Source of the DNA: Cryptomeria japonica
Lineage: Eukaryota > Streptophyta > Pinopsida > Cupressales > Cupressaceae
Assembly: GCF_030272615.1 (NCBI RefSeq)
Contig: NC_081415.1
Location: 263,364,925 to 263,428,924 of the forward strand
Length of the DNA stretch: 64,000 nucleotides
Reading direction: 5' to 3'
Shown piece after piece: positions 12,046 to 23,209 of this stretch. Under the pieces are notes generated by a model. The model ran no database searches and was not told where the DNA came from. It was given only the letters and a program-made list of their open reading frames with translations. The stretch's first letter is position 1, and each line of letters opens with the position of its first letter. A program made the translations under genes and the position numbers.

Positions 12046-12971
12046 ATGAGTCCTCATAAATTTCCACCTTTAACTCCACATAATTATGCATCATGAAAAA
12101 TTAAAGTATGGAGTAAATTAATGGAAAAAGGTCTCACGCATTACATAGATGGAACAATAGCAGCACCACCTGATCCTAATGCTCAATTAGAATGGCTCAC
12201 TAAGAATTGCATGGCTCTTGGAACTTTGCGCAAGTATGTATCAGATGATCTCATCTTTCATATTGAAAGTGTACTACAATCAAAGATGATTGGGATATGT
12301 TTTAGAAATTGTATGGTCAAGTTGATGAAATCAGAGGCTATAAGATTGACAATGAGCTCACCAACTTGGATCCCAAGAGTTTTGATACAATCCAAGATTA
12401 TGTCACCAAAGCAAATGAGCTAAGAGCAAAGCTTAAGGATTGTGGAATTGACAAAAAGGATGCTCAGTTGATATTCAACTTGTTGGACAAGCTTGCATCG
12501 GAATATGCAGCATTTGTGTCTAGCTTCCAAACTCATCATTTGACAATGGGGAGTTACTATGTTATCCCTTCATTTGATGCTTTCATAGAAATGTTAATAT
12601 TGGAACAATCTAAGTTGTTGAACATGGGACTTCTCAAGTCTTAAAAGTCCAAGGCTTTGGTGGCTAATCAAGGGAATCAAGGAAGTCAAGGCAAAGATTC
12701 CAACAAGAAGAAGAAGCACTCTAAGTCTAAGCCACACCAGGAAAAAGGACAATCATCCTCCCCGTCACAAGGCGATTTTTCATCCTCTTCCAAGAAGGGG
12801 ACACCACCTAAGAAGGATAAACCAACTTGTGCATATTGCAAGAAGTATGGTCATGATGAGCATCGATGCCACGCAAAGCAAGTTGATGAGTTAACTAATC
12901 TTCTTAAGAAAAACAACATCAACTTGCCATCCACCTACACAAAGAAGGATTCATCTCCTTCCTCTTCCTCA
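12046..12971 (+). pseudogene. gag: Copia gag (broken)
   Basis: Gag would form the particle that packages element RNA. I place the start at the ATG at 12046, since the frame continues through codon 25 into the obvious gag body at 12121. That frame is broken by TGA at 12094 (probably a Trp codon). A frameshift at about 12285 moves the reading to another frame, where TAG occurs at 12303 and TAA at 12642-12644. The body matches the UBN2-type Copia gag pattern (…LDPKSFDTIQDYVTKANELR…). A basic Lys/Ser stretch is followed by the zinc knuckle C-X2-C-X4-H-X4-C at 12828-12869. A TAG at 12972-12974 separates gag from the protease in the same frame. Confidence 0.93.
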
Positions 12972-12974
12972 TAG

Positions 12975-15900
12975 TCTAAGGGAAAAGGGAAAGCATTTGT
13001 GGCTACAACAGGTTCTTCACAGCAATGGATACTTGACTCAGGTGCCTCATATCACATGGGTTCTACAAGGGAGCAGTTTTCTTCATTGGAGCCATCTAAG
13101 GCACCTCACATTTACATAGGTGATGATACACAAGTAGAGGTTGAAGGGAAAGGTTCAGTTGACATGGATGATGGAACATTTGAGAATGTTCTCTATGTTC
13201 TTAACTTGTCTACCAACCTTCTCTCTATCTACCAAATCACTCACTATGGTAATGGGAAAAAGGTTGAGTTTACACCAGATTCAGTTGTGGTAAAGGAACT
13301 TGATGATGATGCCTTGGTAGCAGTGGGACAAGTCAATGACAACTCAAGGCTTTATTCATTCTCCCACTTTGTGCCAAGTTCACCTTCTAGGGCCTTGCTT
13401 ACTCATTCAAATTCAGAAAGTAAGCTATGGCATGAGCGGTTTGGTCACCTCAACTACCTCGAATTAGTTTTTGAGAGGGTGTATGTTCAGGTTGTTCCAT
13501 GGGCAAGCATCCCAAGGAGAAGTTTGATAAGGGGAAAGCTTGGAGAGCTTTGGAAGTTCTTCAACTTGTTCACAGTGATGTAGTAGGTCCATTTCCAGCA
13601 CCTTCATTTAGTAAGGCTCGCTATGTCCTCACCTTCATTGATGACTACTCCCACTTCACTTGGGTCTACTTTCTTATTCATAAGAGTGAAGTATTTGACA
13701 GATTTCAGGACTTCAAGACTCGTGTGGAGAAGCAATTAGGGAAAGTGGTCAAGATTCTTCGCACAGATAATGGAAGGGAATATGTGAACAAAAGACTTGA
13801 GGATTTTTGTACATTTGAGGGGATTGATCTTTAGCATTTTGTCGCATACACTCCACAGCAGAACAGGGTTACAGAACGCAAGAATAGAACTCTCAAAGAA
13901 ATGGCTAGCTGTATGATACATGCACATTCTCTTGATCCTGCCTTTTGGGTAGAGGCTATTAGTTGTGCCACACACATCCAGAATCAGGTTCCTCACAAAG
14001 CTTTGCAAGGTATGACTCCTTTTGAAGCTTGGGCTGGTAGGAAACCAATTGTGAGACATTTCAGAGTCTTTGGGTGTCCAGCATGGGCTCGCATACCTCT
14101 GCAAAAATGCAAGGCATTGGAACCTCAGAGTTGACCTTGCATATTTGTTGGATATCCTGAGGGTGTTAAGGCATACAGATTGATGGATCTAGAGACACAT
14201 GAGGTGTTCATTGAGATGAGTGTTCACTTTGAGGAAAGCTCTCCTAGCTTAGCCTCTCTACCTCCTCCACCTTCCTCCATTGTGGATAGTGATGTTAGTG
14301 ATTCAGATGATGAGACTCCTTCAACTCCGACTCGTAGGGTAACACCTCCGTTGGGTGCACTTGCAGTTGAGGAGCCTCGTTCTCCACCTCCACCTAGACC
14401 TTGTTGGGCTCGACAGACACTTGAGTCCGCGGGTTCTCTTGTTGGGGATCCTTCAGATACACGGAGAACTTGATCACAGCATTAGGATCTACCACATGCA
14501 TTCATTGCTACCGCTTCTGATCCACAAACATTTAGGGAAGCATCAGGGGTTCCTAAGTGGGACCACACTATGGAGGAAGAGTATAGTTCCTTGATGAGGA
14601 ACAACACATGGGATTTAGTCCATCTCCCTAAGGGGAGAAAGATGGTTCGATGTAAGTGGATCTATCGGACCAAGTTTGCAGCGGATGGTAGTGTGGATAA
14701 GTATAAGGCTCAGCTTGTTGCGAAAGGTTTCTCTTAGGTTGCAGGTGTTGACTATACTAAGACCTTTGCACCCGTAGCCAAGATGAACTCCATTCATTTG
14801 ACACTTGCTATTGCTACAACTCATGGTTGGGTTGTACATCATATGCATGTGAAGAGTGCTTTTCTTCATGGTGATCTTGATGAGGAGATTTATATGGAGC
14901 AGCCACAGGGTTTCATCCAGGATACTTCCTTGGTTTGCAGACTAAGGAAATCTCTCTATGGCCTTAAGTAGGCTCCCAGGGCTTGGTACGCCAAGATGGA
15001 TTCCTTTCTTCTTTCCGCAGGGTTCACCAAGTGTCATTCCGATCCGAATATCTACATTTTGCAATAGGATGACTCTCACTTGATACTTGTGCTCTATGTT
15101 GATGACTTGATCATTACAGGGAGTACCGCATCCATCATTAGCAGGGTCAAATCTGCTTTGCATGACAGATTTGCTATGACTGACTCGGGTCTTTTGCACT
15201 ACTTTCTTGGGATAGAGATTTCACAGTTACCTTCCAGGATTACCCTATCGTAGCCCAAGTATGCTCTTGATCTACTTGCACACTTTCATATGGCTGATTG
15301 TAAGCTTGCCCCGACTCCCTTTCTTTCAGGAGTCAAGCTTGAGGCTCAGTGTTCTTCTCCATTCATTGATGCCACTTTGTATCGTCAGCTTGTGGGTAGT
15401 CTCATCTACTTGACTCATACACGCCCTGATATTTCATTTGCAGTTGGCATGGTTTCCTGCTTCATGCAGGAACCACATGAGATTCATTGGAAAGCCGCCA
15501 AACACATCCTTCATTACATCTAGGGTACACATCACTATGGGATTCACTATGCAACAGGCACAGGACTTCGCTTGGTTGGTTACACAGACTCCGATTGGGC
15601 TGGCAATCTTGATGATCGTAAGTCTACTTCTGGTTACAGTTTTCACCTTGGTTCGGGCCCCATTTGTTGGTAGAGCAAGAAGCAACATGCTATTTCTCTC
15701 TCTTTGACTGAGGCTGAGTATCAAGGTGCTGTTAATGCAGCGACTGAGACCATTTGGCTCCAGCAGATTCTCACAGAGTTTGGATTCACCACTCCATGAC
15801 CAACAGTTCTACATTGCGACAATCAGAGTGCTACTGCAATCTCAAAGAACCCGGTTCAGCACCAGTGGATGAAACACATCGAGATTCATATGCACTATAT

Positions 15901-16057
15901 CCAAGAGCTCATTTAGGAGTAGGTCATTGATTTGTAGTATTGTCCTACAGCGGAGCAGGTTGTTGACATATTCACCAAACCTTTCACCGAGAGTAAGTTC
16001 CAGCAGTTGCGAGCTCTCTTGGGGGTGCAGGATGTGTCATTAGGGGGGGTCAGCTGA
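12975..16057 (+). pseudogene. pol: Copia pol: protease, integrase, reverse transcriptase, RNase H (broken)
   Basis: The aspartic protease motif Asp-Ser-Gly-Ala-Ser is at 13035. A pre-integrase zinc region (LWHERFGH) starts near 13423. A frameshift or small deletion at about 13455-13480 changes the frame before its second Cys pair. The integrase catalytic D-D-35-E is visible: Asp at 13577, Asp at 13766 (RTDNGREY) and Glu at 13874 (TERKNR). An acidic, Pro-rich linker follows. RT has QLVAKGFS (with Gln for the usual Arg), HGDLDEEIYMEQP, and the catalytic YVDD at 15095-15106. RNase H shows DSDWAG and STSGY, with TEAEYQ as the third acidic motif. In-frame stops are at 13832, 14132, 14471, 14483, 14735, 14969, 15065, 15251, 15521, 15671, 15797, 15914, 15920 and 15935. 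The natural stop is TGA at 16055. Confidence 0.95.
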
Positions 16058-16316
16058 CTTCTCCTTCCTCTCTTAGGGGGGGGACTTTTTCCTCTTTGAG
16101 GTTTTGTTCTTCTTCTTTGAGAGTCTTTTGTTCTTTCATCTCTCTTTTGGGGGGTTTTTTTTCCCACTGGGTTTTCTCCCTTTCTCCATTTGTTAGAGAT
16201 TGCATTGCATGGTTTTGCTTGCATTTGCATTTTGTACATGGGTACCTATCATGGCCTAGTAGCCGGGACCCATCTTGCATTGTTGACTTGAGTCTTCATT
16301 CCCCTAAGTTGCACTT
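16058..16316 (+). other. 3' untranslated region of the Copia element
   Basis: No coding sequence is seen. It contains several G runs (TAGGGGGGGT, CTTAGGGGGGGGA) resembling extra polypurine tracts before the true one. Confidence 0.7.
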
Positions 16317-16325
16317 AAGGGGGGG
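16317..16325 (+). promoter_or_regulatory. polypurine tract of the Copia element
   Basis: AAGGGGGGG directly precedes the 3' LTR start TGTTGG. It is the plus-strand priming site. Confidence 0.92.
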
Positions 16326-16759
16326 TGTTGGTGTAAATAAATATTCATTTTGGATATTATTACACTTTACTTAAGTTAACTTAGGATAATGCATCTCTTC
16401 GTAGTTTGGATTTGAGACACTTAGGGAAGTGTGCACATAGGGATAGAGCTTGTAGGAGAAATTCCACCCTTTGTGGTCTTATTTTGCTATTACACTCCAC
16501 ATTCGGTGGGTCATCCACCTCTTGTGGAATATTATATTATTTCTCCTACCTACCCTTATTTCTCATTGAGCCACATGTCATAATTGTGTGCTCGTACATC
16601 CATATGCCCTTGCCTATATAAGCAGGCCTATATTCATTGTATTGGTTAATCCAGTTGATCATTTTTGCATATTGATGAGAATACAGTTTTGTTCTTGCCA
16701 TTCTATTGTCTCTCTTTTTATGCTTTTCATTATGCCCTTGATCTTGGCAAAATCCTACA
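16326..16759 (+). repeat. 3' LTR of the Copia element
   Basis: This 434-bp LTR has canonical TG...CA ends and is followed by the target duplication ATATC. Confidence 0.96.
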
Positions 16760-16764
16760 ATATC

Positions 16765-16910
16765 TTCTCTCTAGATATGGGTATCTATCTATCCTCCTAG
16801 TCTTTTTATCTCCCCTCTCCCTCTCTCTACCTACCTCTCTTTCCATCCCTATCTAATTTTATCTCCCCTAATTTTCTACCTCCTTCCATCTATTCTACTA
16901 TTTATCTCAC

Positions 16911-16941
<31 letters not shown>

Positions 16942-17960
16942 CCTCCTTCCATCTCCATACTCTCTCTCTAGATACTTATCTCTATCTACTTGACCTTTCT
17001 TTAAATACCTCTCCTTCTCTCCCTCACTCCAAGTCTTCCCTCCACTTTTGTATATATCACCTATCTCTATCTCTCTCCTTCTGTCTCAACCTCTCTCTAT
17101 CTATTTTACCCCTCTCAACTTATTACTATCTCCCCTCTTCCTCTCTATCTCTGTCTCTGTCTCTATCTCTGTCTCTATATATATATATCTCAATCCCTAC
17201 AAGACCTCTATTTCTATCATTTCTTCTATCTCCAAAACCTCCCCTTATCACTTCTATCAATCTCACTCTCTCCCCACTCTCTCTCTATTACCTTTTTCTC
17301 AACCTACATCTCTCTCCCTCCTCATCTATATCTCTACCTCTCTCTAGAGTGATATAGAGAGGTAGAGAGGGGATAGAAGGGAGATAAAAGTAGAGAGGTA
17401 ATGAGGGAGGGGTGGAGAGAGAGAGATATTGGTAGGGAGGGAGAGAAAGGTATGTAGAGATAGATATATAGGTATATGTAGAGATATAGAGGTAGGTAGG
17501 GAGTGAGGGGATGCGTAGAGATAGATGAGATAGAGAGTAAATAGTTAAGTATGTTAGAGTGATGTAGAGATAGGTCTAGAATTTGGGAGAGAAAGGATAG
17601 AGTGAGATAGAGAGGAGATAGAGAGGATATGAAAGTAGAGAGGGAAGGAGGGAGGGGTGGAGATGTAGAGATAAAGAGAGAGAGAGAGAGAGATGTATGT
17701 AGAGAAAGATAAGCTAGTAGGGAGGGTGAGAAAAATACCTAGAGAGAGAATCATATATTTATAGAAATAGAGGTAGGTAGGGAGTGGGGGGAGGTGTGTA
17801 TCTAGAGAGAGGAGACAAAGAGTAGAGAGTTAGGGATGTGATTTTAGGATAGAGAGATAGGTCTATCTTTTGGGATAGAGAGAGAAAAGAGATATAGAGG
17901 TAGAGGGGATAGAGGAATAGTGTTATGGAGAGAGGAGAGTGTAGAGCTCAAGGAAGATAG
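16765..17960. repeat. CT-rich/GA-rich mirror tract with inverted halves
   Basis: A pyrimidine-rich half (16765-17345, repeated CTCTCTATCT, CTACCTCTCT) turns at about 17345 into a purine-rich half (17346-17960, AGAGAGGTAGAG and similar). At the turn CTCTACCTCTCTCTAGAG meets TGATATAGAGAGGTAGAG, so the two halves are roughly inverted. The segments around 17525-17600 and 17820-17880 are related copies of the same purine block (GAGAGTAAATAGTTAAG versus GAGTAGAGAGTTAGGG). The purine half also pairs with 4500-4745. Low-complexity frames here are not genes. Confidence 0.8.
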
Positions 17961-18276
17961 AGAGAAAGAAAATGCTGAAAGGAGCCTGCTGATTACTGAA
18001 ATTTGACTGTCTGAAAAATTTATAAGATCTTCTAAAATCAAGAATTTGCATTATAACTCCTAGAGATTTGAAATCACTTTCAAACATCTTGCCAATATAG
18101 ATATGAAGAGATATGAGTCTAGAGATTAAGAAAGATAAAGAGATTGAGATAAAGAGAGCTAGAAAATGTTGAGCTGCTGATTACTGAAATTTGACTGTCT
18201 GAAAATTTATAAGATCTTTTAAAATCTATAATTTGCATTATAACTCCTAGAGATTTGACTTATACTTAAATGTTAT
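17740..18276. repeat. right arm of the inverted repeat, inner part
   Basis: This is the reverse-complement partner of 4300-4745. The block at 17940-18110 is repeated in shorter form at about 18140-18255 (CTGCTGATTACTGAAATTTGACTGTCTGAAAA in both), so the arm carries an internal tandem duplication of about 180 bp. A solo LTR interrupts the arm at 18277. Confidence 0.75.
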
Positions 18277-18455
18277 TGTAGCATCCTAAAATTGTGACAC
18301 TTGCAATTTCAACTGCATTTCGGTCTTCACGATGGCGACGCAACACGGAACTTGAATGGAGACCCTAAAACTCGTCCGCGACATCAAAAACTGCATTTTT
18401 TGGCACCTTGGCCTGATCCCTCCTTGCACCCTGCTGTCCCAGGAGGTGGGACTAG

Positions 18456-18545
18456 AGCGCCCAGCGCCCTGGTCCTTCAGGACCATGGCACCCAGCGCCC
18501 TGGTCCCCCAGGACCATGGCGCCCAGCGCCCTGGTCCCTGGCCCT
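18456..18545. repeat. GC-rich minisatellite in the solo LTR
   Basis: Three imperfect copies of a roughly 30-bp unit containing GCCCAGCGCCCTGGTCC and CAGGACCATGG. Confidence 0.85.
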
Positions 18546-18654
18546 ATTTTGGGCCTGGTCTCTTTTGGGGCTTCGGGTCTTTATGTTTGCAAATTGGAAA
18601 ATACTCTTTCCTGGTCGGCCTAAGGTCGGAAAAATTAGTCTATCAACCCTAATT

Positions 18655-18670
18655 GACAAGTATATAAACC
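18655..18670 (+). promoter_or_regulatory. TATA box of the solo LTR
   Basis: GTATATAAACC stands about 380 bp into the LTR, ahead of the CATTCAAG tandem and the long leader-like segment, as in a U3/R junction. Confidence 0.5.
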
Positions 18671-19543
18671 ACATTTTCCTCTCCCATTTGGATAGGTGAA
18701 AAAAAAAGGCGTGGAAACGATACTCAAACATTCAAGCATTCAAGCATTCAAGCATTCAAGCATTCAAGCATTTCCTTCAAAGCAATTGAGCATTCTAAGT
18801 CTCCATTCAAGGCTAAGTGTTGCATTCAAGACAAGGATTCAACCATTGAAGAGGAGATCACTTACAACATACAACAACATCTACACCTTCGCATGTAAGA
18901 ATACAAACATTCTTACAACAAGGTACTAGTACTTGTTTTACATTACAAACATTTACATTTACAACAATTTCTCATTTCTTGGTTAATTCCAAAACTGGGG
19001 TTTGACCTAAGGGAAAACCCCTAATCCCTAACCCCCCAATCATCTTTGCTTTTCTGTGTGTAGGTTGCAGGTACGCGGCTGAAATTGAAGATCTGGAATC
19101 CTTGTGCAGAGACGAACAGATCCCCCTTCCTTTCGCGGATTTTTCGGAGGACCGTGTGCACGCCGGGCGCCATTGTCCTGTCAAATTTCTTTCAAATTTG
19201 TAGGACAGCGCCGTCTCGACATTTTATTGCTAATTCTAGGTCTGCAGCTTCATCCTATATTCCTATCTCTGTTTATAAGCGAATCTTTCTCACTTTTCAT
19301 GCATTCCTAGTTCAATCCTCCTATCTACATTCTTTACAAAAGAGGGTAGCATTGCTGTCTTAACCCTTGAAACTCATTTAGAATCCAATCTTGCATTGTG
19401 TGGGATTGGATCTTGTGGGTTTCAACCCCTCTTTTGAATGTAAAGTCTCCCCTAAGTGAAAACCGTCAACCCTAGTGACCTCCCTTCTCTCTCCTCGGAG
19501 TTGGAGAGGGGAGAGCAACTAGGGTTCGATTTTCCGCTTTACA

Positions 19544-19780
19544 GTTATATTTCATGTATATATAGCTTATTTTTAATAAATTAAAAAAAAAAATAAAAAA
19601 ATACAGGATCCCATTTTTCATTTTCAAAACGAGATCCCATTTCTTAGATTTAGGCTCGGGATCCCATTTCTTAGATTTAGGCTTGGGATCCTGACGCAAA
19701 ACAAGATCCCATTTCAAATTTTGACTTGGGACCCCAAACTATAACGAGATCCCATTTTGTTTCTCATGCACTCCGAGCGA
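19544..19780. repeat. right arm of the inverted repeat, outer part
   Basis: It continues the arm after the solo LTR: TATTTCATGTATATATAGC, then an A-rich run and five GATCCCATTT motifs, two of them in a tandem unit (TTAGATTTAGGCT...GGGATCC). The left arm has the same elements, inverted, at 4040-4300. Confidence 0.7.
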
Positions 19781-20410
19781 TTTGCCATTTTTTTCTAAGT
19801 GTAAAATTTCCACACTAAGTGGACACAACTTCTTGCACTTACCCAAAGCTTTTTTGATAGTATATATATGTGTGAATTCTAATGGAAGGAGCAAAAGCTA
19901 CAACCACAAATATTTTTAATGACCATTGATTCTTGATCACATTGAAGAAAATATCTAATAATAGCCATTCATGGATAGAAAAATGAGCCTCCTTAAGCTT
20001 CAACAACAATATACAGTCAAACTCAGTTATAGCCTGGGATAGTCAAAATTGTTGCAACAATCATTAGTTTTTGACAATCAAAGAACAATTATAATGATTT
20101 AAAGAGTTACAATAAGGATCGGTCCTATTTGTATGATCACAATCTTGGGTAGAGATTAAATGAAACAGTGACTATTAACATTAAAGAACATTAATAATTC
20201 ATGAGCAATCCTAAGCCAATAGAGATTATAGTGCAGATTTAGCTCATGGAATCACAAATCTAATGATCAACAACCTCCTGTCTTGAAGAGAAAACCATTG
20301 AAGTGTCCTCAATACCATTCAAAGAGAGAAGTCCTAGCATTTATCTTAGGACAATCATTATTACATCAAATCACAATATCACAATCATTAATAACGATGT
20401 ATGATCACTG
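19781..20410. other. no gene recognised
   Basis: AT-rich DNA between the inverted-repeat structure and the next LTR. I see no ORF, repeat or site that I can name. Confidence 0.5.
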
Positions 20411-21324
20411 TGTTGGCAATTGACACTCAATATTTGGTTTAATTATGTTGTCATTGATGGCAACATGATTTTGGGTTCTGGCTTCATATGGTGTACCAAA
20501 AGGCACTTCACAAACTCTACACCGACACTGACACCAGCATCGACAAGATAGAAGGATTCTTTAGTAACCGGAAATGCAGGCTGACATGGTATAGCAAAAG
20601 TCATCGATATTGGAGGCTAACACATCTTGGATCCGACATCAATAGATAGTTTTAATGCCTATTCATTTATGTTATCTAGCTAACATGTAATATGCTATTG
20701 TATATATCTTTGTAAGCTAACATAAGGCATGGAAATTGTATAGGGTATATAGGTCAGTTTGATAAATAATTTTGTAATAAGGAATACATGGATATGGACA
20801 TAAAATGTGCGAAATCTTTTTGAGAGACTATGTATGCAAGGAATTTATTGTAAGGGTTATTCTGGTACTGAGGTTTAGGGTTTTTAACCAGAACAAACAA
20901 AGCTTAAACCATAATTGTATTCTGGCATAGGAGATTCTGTATTAAGTAGTTCACAATTCTTTGGATTGTTGTCTAGATTATTATGTAGTCAGTGAGGCTC
21001 CTATTGTGATGAGCAATGTGCTCTAGGCTGTAAGCCTTCTTGCAAGTGCAGGCCCATAATTTATTGTAATATCTATTCATATGACCAGTGAATTGATATT
21101 ATGGGTCACAAATCCCACCGTGGTTTTTCCTCTTTTAGGTTTTCCACATATAAATTTGTGTGTCATGTTTCTCATTTACATGTTTGGCTTATTGGTTGCA
21201 TTAATTCTTTCAATCCTGTTTATATCAGTATACCGGTTGGTGTATGAATGTTTTATTAAGATTAAAATCTTCTATTTTGGTATAACACTGATTCACCCCC
21301 CCTTAGTGTTATTGGTTTCCAACA
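20411..21324 (+). repeat. 5' LTR of a gag+ORFx element
   Basis: A 914-bp segment starts TGTTGGCAAT and ends TTTCCAACA, immediately before a primer-binding-like site. The end region has the C-run GATTCACCCCCCCTTAG typical of the related LTRs at 31976 and 56504. No downstream partner LTR was found, so the element is truncated on its 3' side. Confidence 0.8.
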
Positions 21325-21326
21325 GT

Positions 21327-21338
21327 TGGTATCATAGC
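21327..21338 (+). promoter_or_regulatory. primer-binding site (variant)
   Basis: TGGTATCATAGC differs by one base from the iMet site TGGTATCAGAGC and follows the LTR end by 2 bp. Confidence 0.8.
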
Positions 21339-21398
21339 CTTGTGCCTCAGAGGAAGTTTAACAGCTTGAGGAAGATCCTGAAACCGGAATCTTTGAAG

Positions 21399-22178
21399 AT
21401 GGCTTTGGAGAAGCAGCTTGAGATGGCACTTGAAGATTATGATGCTAAAAGATTGAAGAATTTAAAGCTACAAAATGAGTTGAATTCTACTAAGGAATTC
21501 ATTCTTATCCTACAAGAGAGACTTTCATCTGTTCAAGCTAGGAGGAAAGAACGTTTACAAAATCAGGATGATGAAAATGCACTTAAGGAACAATGTCAGA
21601 AATTAAGTCACGAGAACATGGTTATGAAGAATGAAATGCAAACTATTACTATGAGGATGTCTAAGGAGATTGAGGGTAGGAAGAAAAAGGAATTAAGTCT
21701 TGTTGTATCCTTGAAGAACAAATTTGAAGAATGTGGTAGGTTGACTCATGAAAATGAGATATTGAGGACCGATTTGGTACAATCCCAAAGCAATAAGCAA
21801 AATCTTGAGAGACAAATGATGATATTAAAAGAGGACTTAATTGCTGCAAGTGAGTACAAAGAAAAAATAAAGGTTAGCTCAACACAACTTCATGACTTAT
21901 TTAAGAGACAAAGGCAGATTGGAGATTCCAATGGACTTGGATTTAAGCAAGGACAGAGTTCTGGTACTGCTAATGATGATCAAAACCATAAGGCACCAGT
22001 AAGACAATTTAATCCTTATAAATTCAATGGTAGATGTTTTGTTTGCAATAAATTTGGACACATGGCTAGGCAATTTAGAAACAGAGCAAATCAGAACCTT
22101 GATTCTGCTTCCAGTAAATGTTCAAAATGCAATAAGTTTGGTCACAAGACAAAAGATTGCAAAATGAATGTAAAATGA
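21399..22178 (+). CDS. gag: gag-like protein with coiled coil and CCHC knuckles (truncated)
   Basis: I choose the ATG at 21399 because the longer open frame (from 21081) lies in the LTR and crosses the PBS. Residues 1-185 or so are Lys/Glu/Leu-rich with heptad-like spacing (coiled coil). The C-terminal third carries zinc knuckles. The first is C-X2-C-X4-H-X4-Phe, with its last Cys replaced. The second is a complete C-X2-C-X4-H-X4-C at 22118-22159. After the TGA at 22176 a third, damaged knuckle (about 22188) and a fourth, complete one (22255-22296, other frame) follow, so the original protein was longer. It resembles the minus-strand gag at 31278-31913 in size, placement and coiled-coil character. 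RNA packaging is the expected role. Confidence 0.75.
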   Translation: MALEKQLEMALEDYDAKRLKNLKLQNELNSTKEFILILQERLSSVQARRKERLQNQDDENALKEQCQKLSHENMVMKNEMQTITMRMSKEIEGRKKKELSLVVSLKNKFEECGRLTHENEILRTDLVQSQSNKQNLERQMMILKEDLIAASEYKEKIKVSSTQLHDLFKRQRQIGDSNGLGFKQGQSSGTANDDQNHKAPVRQFNPYKFNGRCFVCNKFGHMARQFRNRANQNLDSASSKCSKCNKFGHKTKDCKMNVK

Positions 22179-22864
22179 TATGCTTGTGGAAAATTTGGAA
22201 ATCTTAAGCAATTTCACCAGTTTTAGCAAAGCGATTCAAAAGAACAATGTTACATGTTATGCATGCAATGAAATTGGACATATTGCTAAGTTATGCAGAA
22301 GCATAAATCCACCGGTAGGCAATGGAGGATGAAATGATAAAGGCAAAGAAAGATGTTAGTGAGATCCAACATGATCACACTCAGAGATGTGTTAGGAAGA
22401 CTGAAGAGCGATCATCAGATGGGAATGTCCCGGTTATCTATCCAACAAAAGAAGATGCTCCTGCACCGTCAGTGAGCTCAATCGGTAACTAAGGTAGATG
22501 CCTTAGGTGTAGGCGAATCTCATGAAAGATGATGCATATTCCTTGGGAAGAGATTATGGAAGATGTTCAAGATATTGGAGAGGATTATCCAACATTGGTA
22601 TGTTCAGAGTGAGATCCGATATCTTTTACTGGTATTAATTTATGTCAACAGAAGATTAGGGTTTTCTTGATGAATAAAAGGTCGATTACACTTCATTGTT
22701 AATCACCCAACATTTAGAGCAATTACAGAGCGATTCAAAGTGACTTAGTGCAATCAAAAGCTATTCAGAGGTGATTAGATTTCTTCTTGAGTGATCACAT
22801 CAGCATCTGGAAGGATTTGTTGAAGGTTTTCACCAAAAGCGTTCAAAGGTATTTTTCTTGAATC
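22179..22864 (+). pseudogene. broken gag C-terminus and inter-ORF leader
   Basis: After the fourth knuckle, an open stretch at about 22350-22492 ends in a motif (Glu-Asp-Ala-Pro-Ala-Pro-Ser-Val...Asn-stop). This parallels a tail at 60030-60098 (Pro-Val-Ser-Ala-Pro-Ser-Val...Asn-stop) in the copy near the end of the window. I read it as the gag C-terminus. The rest (22495-22864) is non-coding leader before the ORFx start. Confidence 0.55.
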
Positions 22865-23194
22865 ATGGAATCAGGATCATCTTCTGCTCCTATTTTCATT
22901 GCAAATATAACTGTAGTAGAAGTTAAGGACCACCCCAGGCGAATTTTCAAATGGTATCCACATGTGGCTACCAAGGAAGATTCGGTTGGAGCATTTTCTT
23001 GCATTCTGGAGGGAGTGGTATATGTGGAAGATGTTAGGGCCTATATTCATTGTCATATAGAGGACTTAGGCACTTTCGAGATCAAGGGGATGTATATGAA
23101 TAAACTCATGGGAGAAGCTGGTAAAATCAAATCGACATATCAACACATCAAAGATCTAGGGTTTAAATCTGTCATTAAAACCAATCCTATCTAA
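22865..23194 (+). pseudogene. ORFx N-terminal fragment
   Basis: A 109-codon frame starts Met-Glu-Ser-Gly-Ser-Ser-Ser-Ala-Pro. It shares a pattern with the ORFx at 60543: an SSSAP start, then an acidic GVVYVEDVRAYIHCHIEDLG segment matching EGISDYIDCKIEDLG there. It breaks off after about 105 residues in AT-rich DNA, so the gene is 3'-truncated. Function is unknown; no known domain is visible. Confidence 0.65.
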
Positions 23195-23209
23195 TAGGAA
23201 GCAACCTTT

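Larger units (their letters stand above)
10168..16759 (+). mobile_element. Ty1-copia retrotransposon, full length, decayed
   Basis: The 6592-bp element has two LTRs, an initiator-Met PBS, a gag-pol region in the order gag, protease, integrase, reverse transcriptase, RNase H, a polypurine tract, and a 5-bp target duplication ATATC at 10163-10167 and 16760-16764. Integrase before RT is the Copia order. The coding region has at least 15 stops and two frameshifts, so this copy is inactive. By eye the LTRs differ at about 18 of 434 aligned positions plus a ~20-bp indel, implying an insertion of moderate age. It sits inside the CT/GA-rich part of the inverted-repeat structure. Confidence 0.97.
18277..19543 (+). 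mobile_element. solo LTR (TGTAGCATCC family)
   Basis: A 1267-bp segment starts TGTAGCATCC and ends CGCTTTACA. The 5-bp duplication GTTAT flanks it at 18272-18276 and 19544-19548. Removing it with one GTTAT restores the inverted arm exactly, which independently proves the insertion. Inside are a GC-rich tandem of about 30 bp (GCCCAGCGCCCTGGTCC units, 18456-18545), a TATA box GTATATAAACC near 18660 and an 8-bp tandem CATTCAAG at 18727-18770. No internal region is attached, so it is a recombination product of a full element. Superfamily was not determined; a Gypsy element is likely. Confidence 0.93.

Noticed and set aside
18301-18699. 132-codon Pro-rich frame
   Set aside because: It lies wholly inside the solo LTR and over its GC minisatellite; no protein family features.
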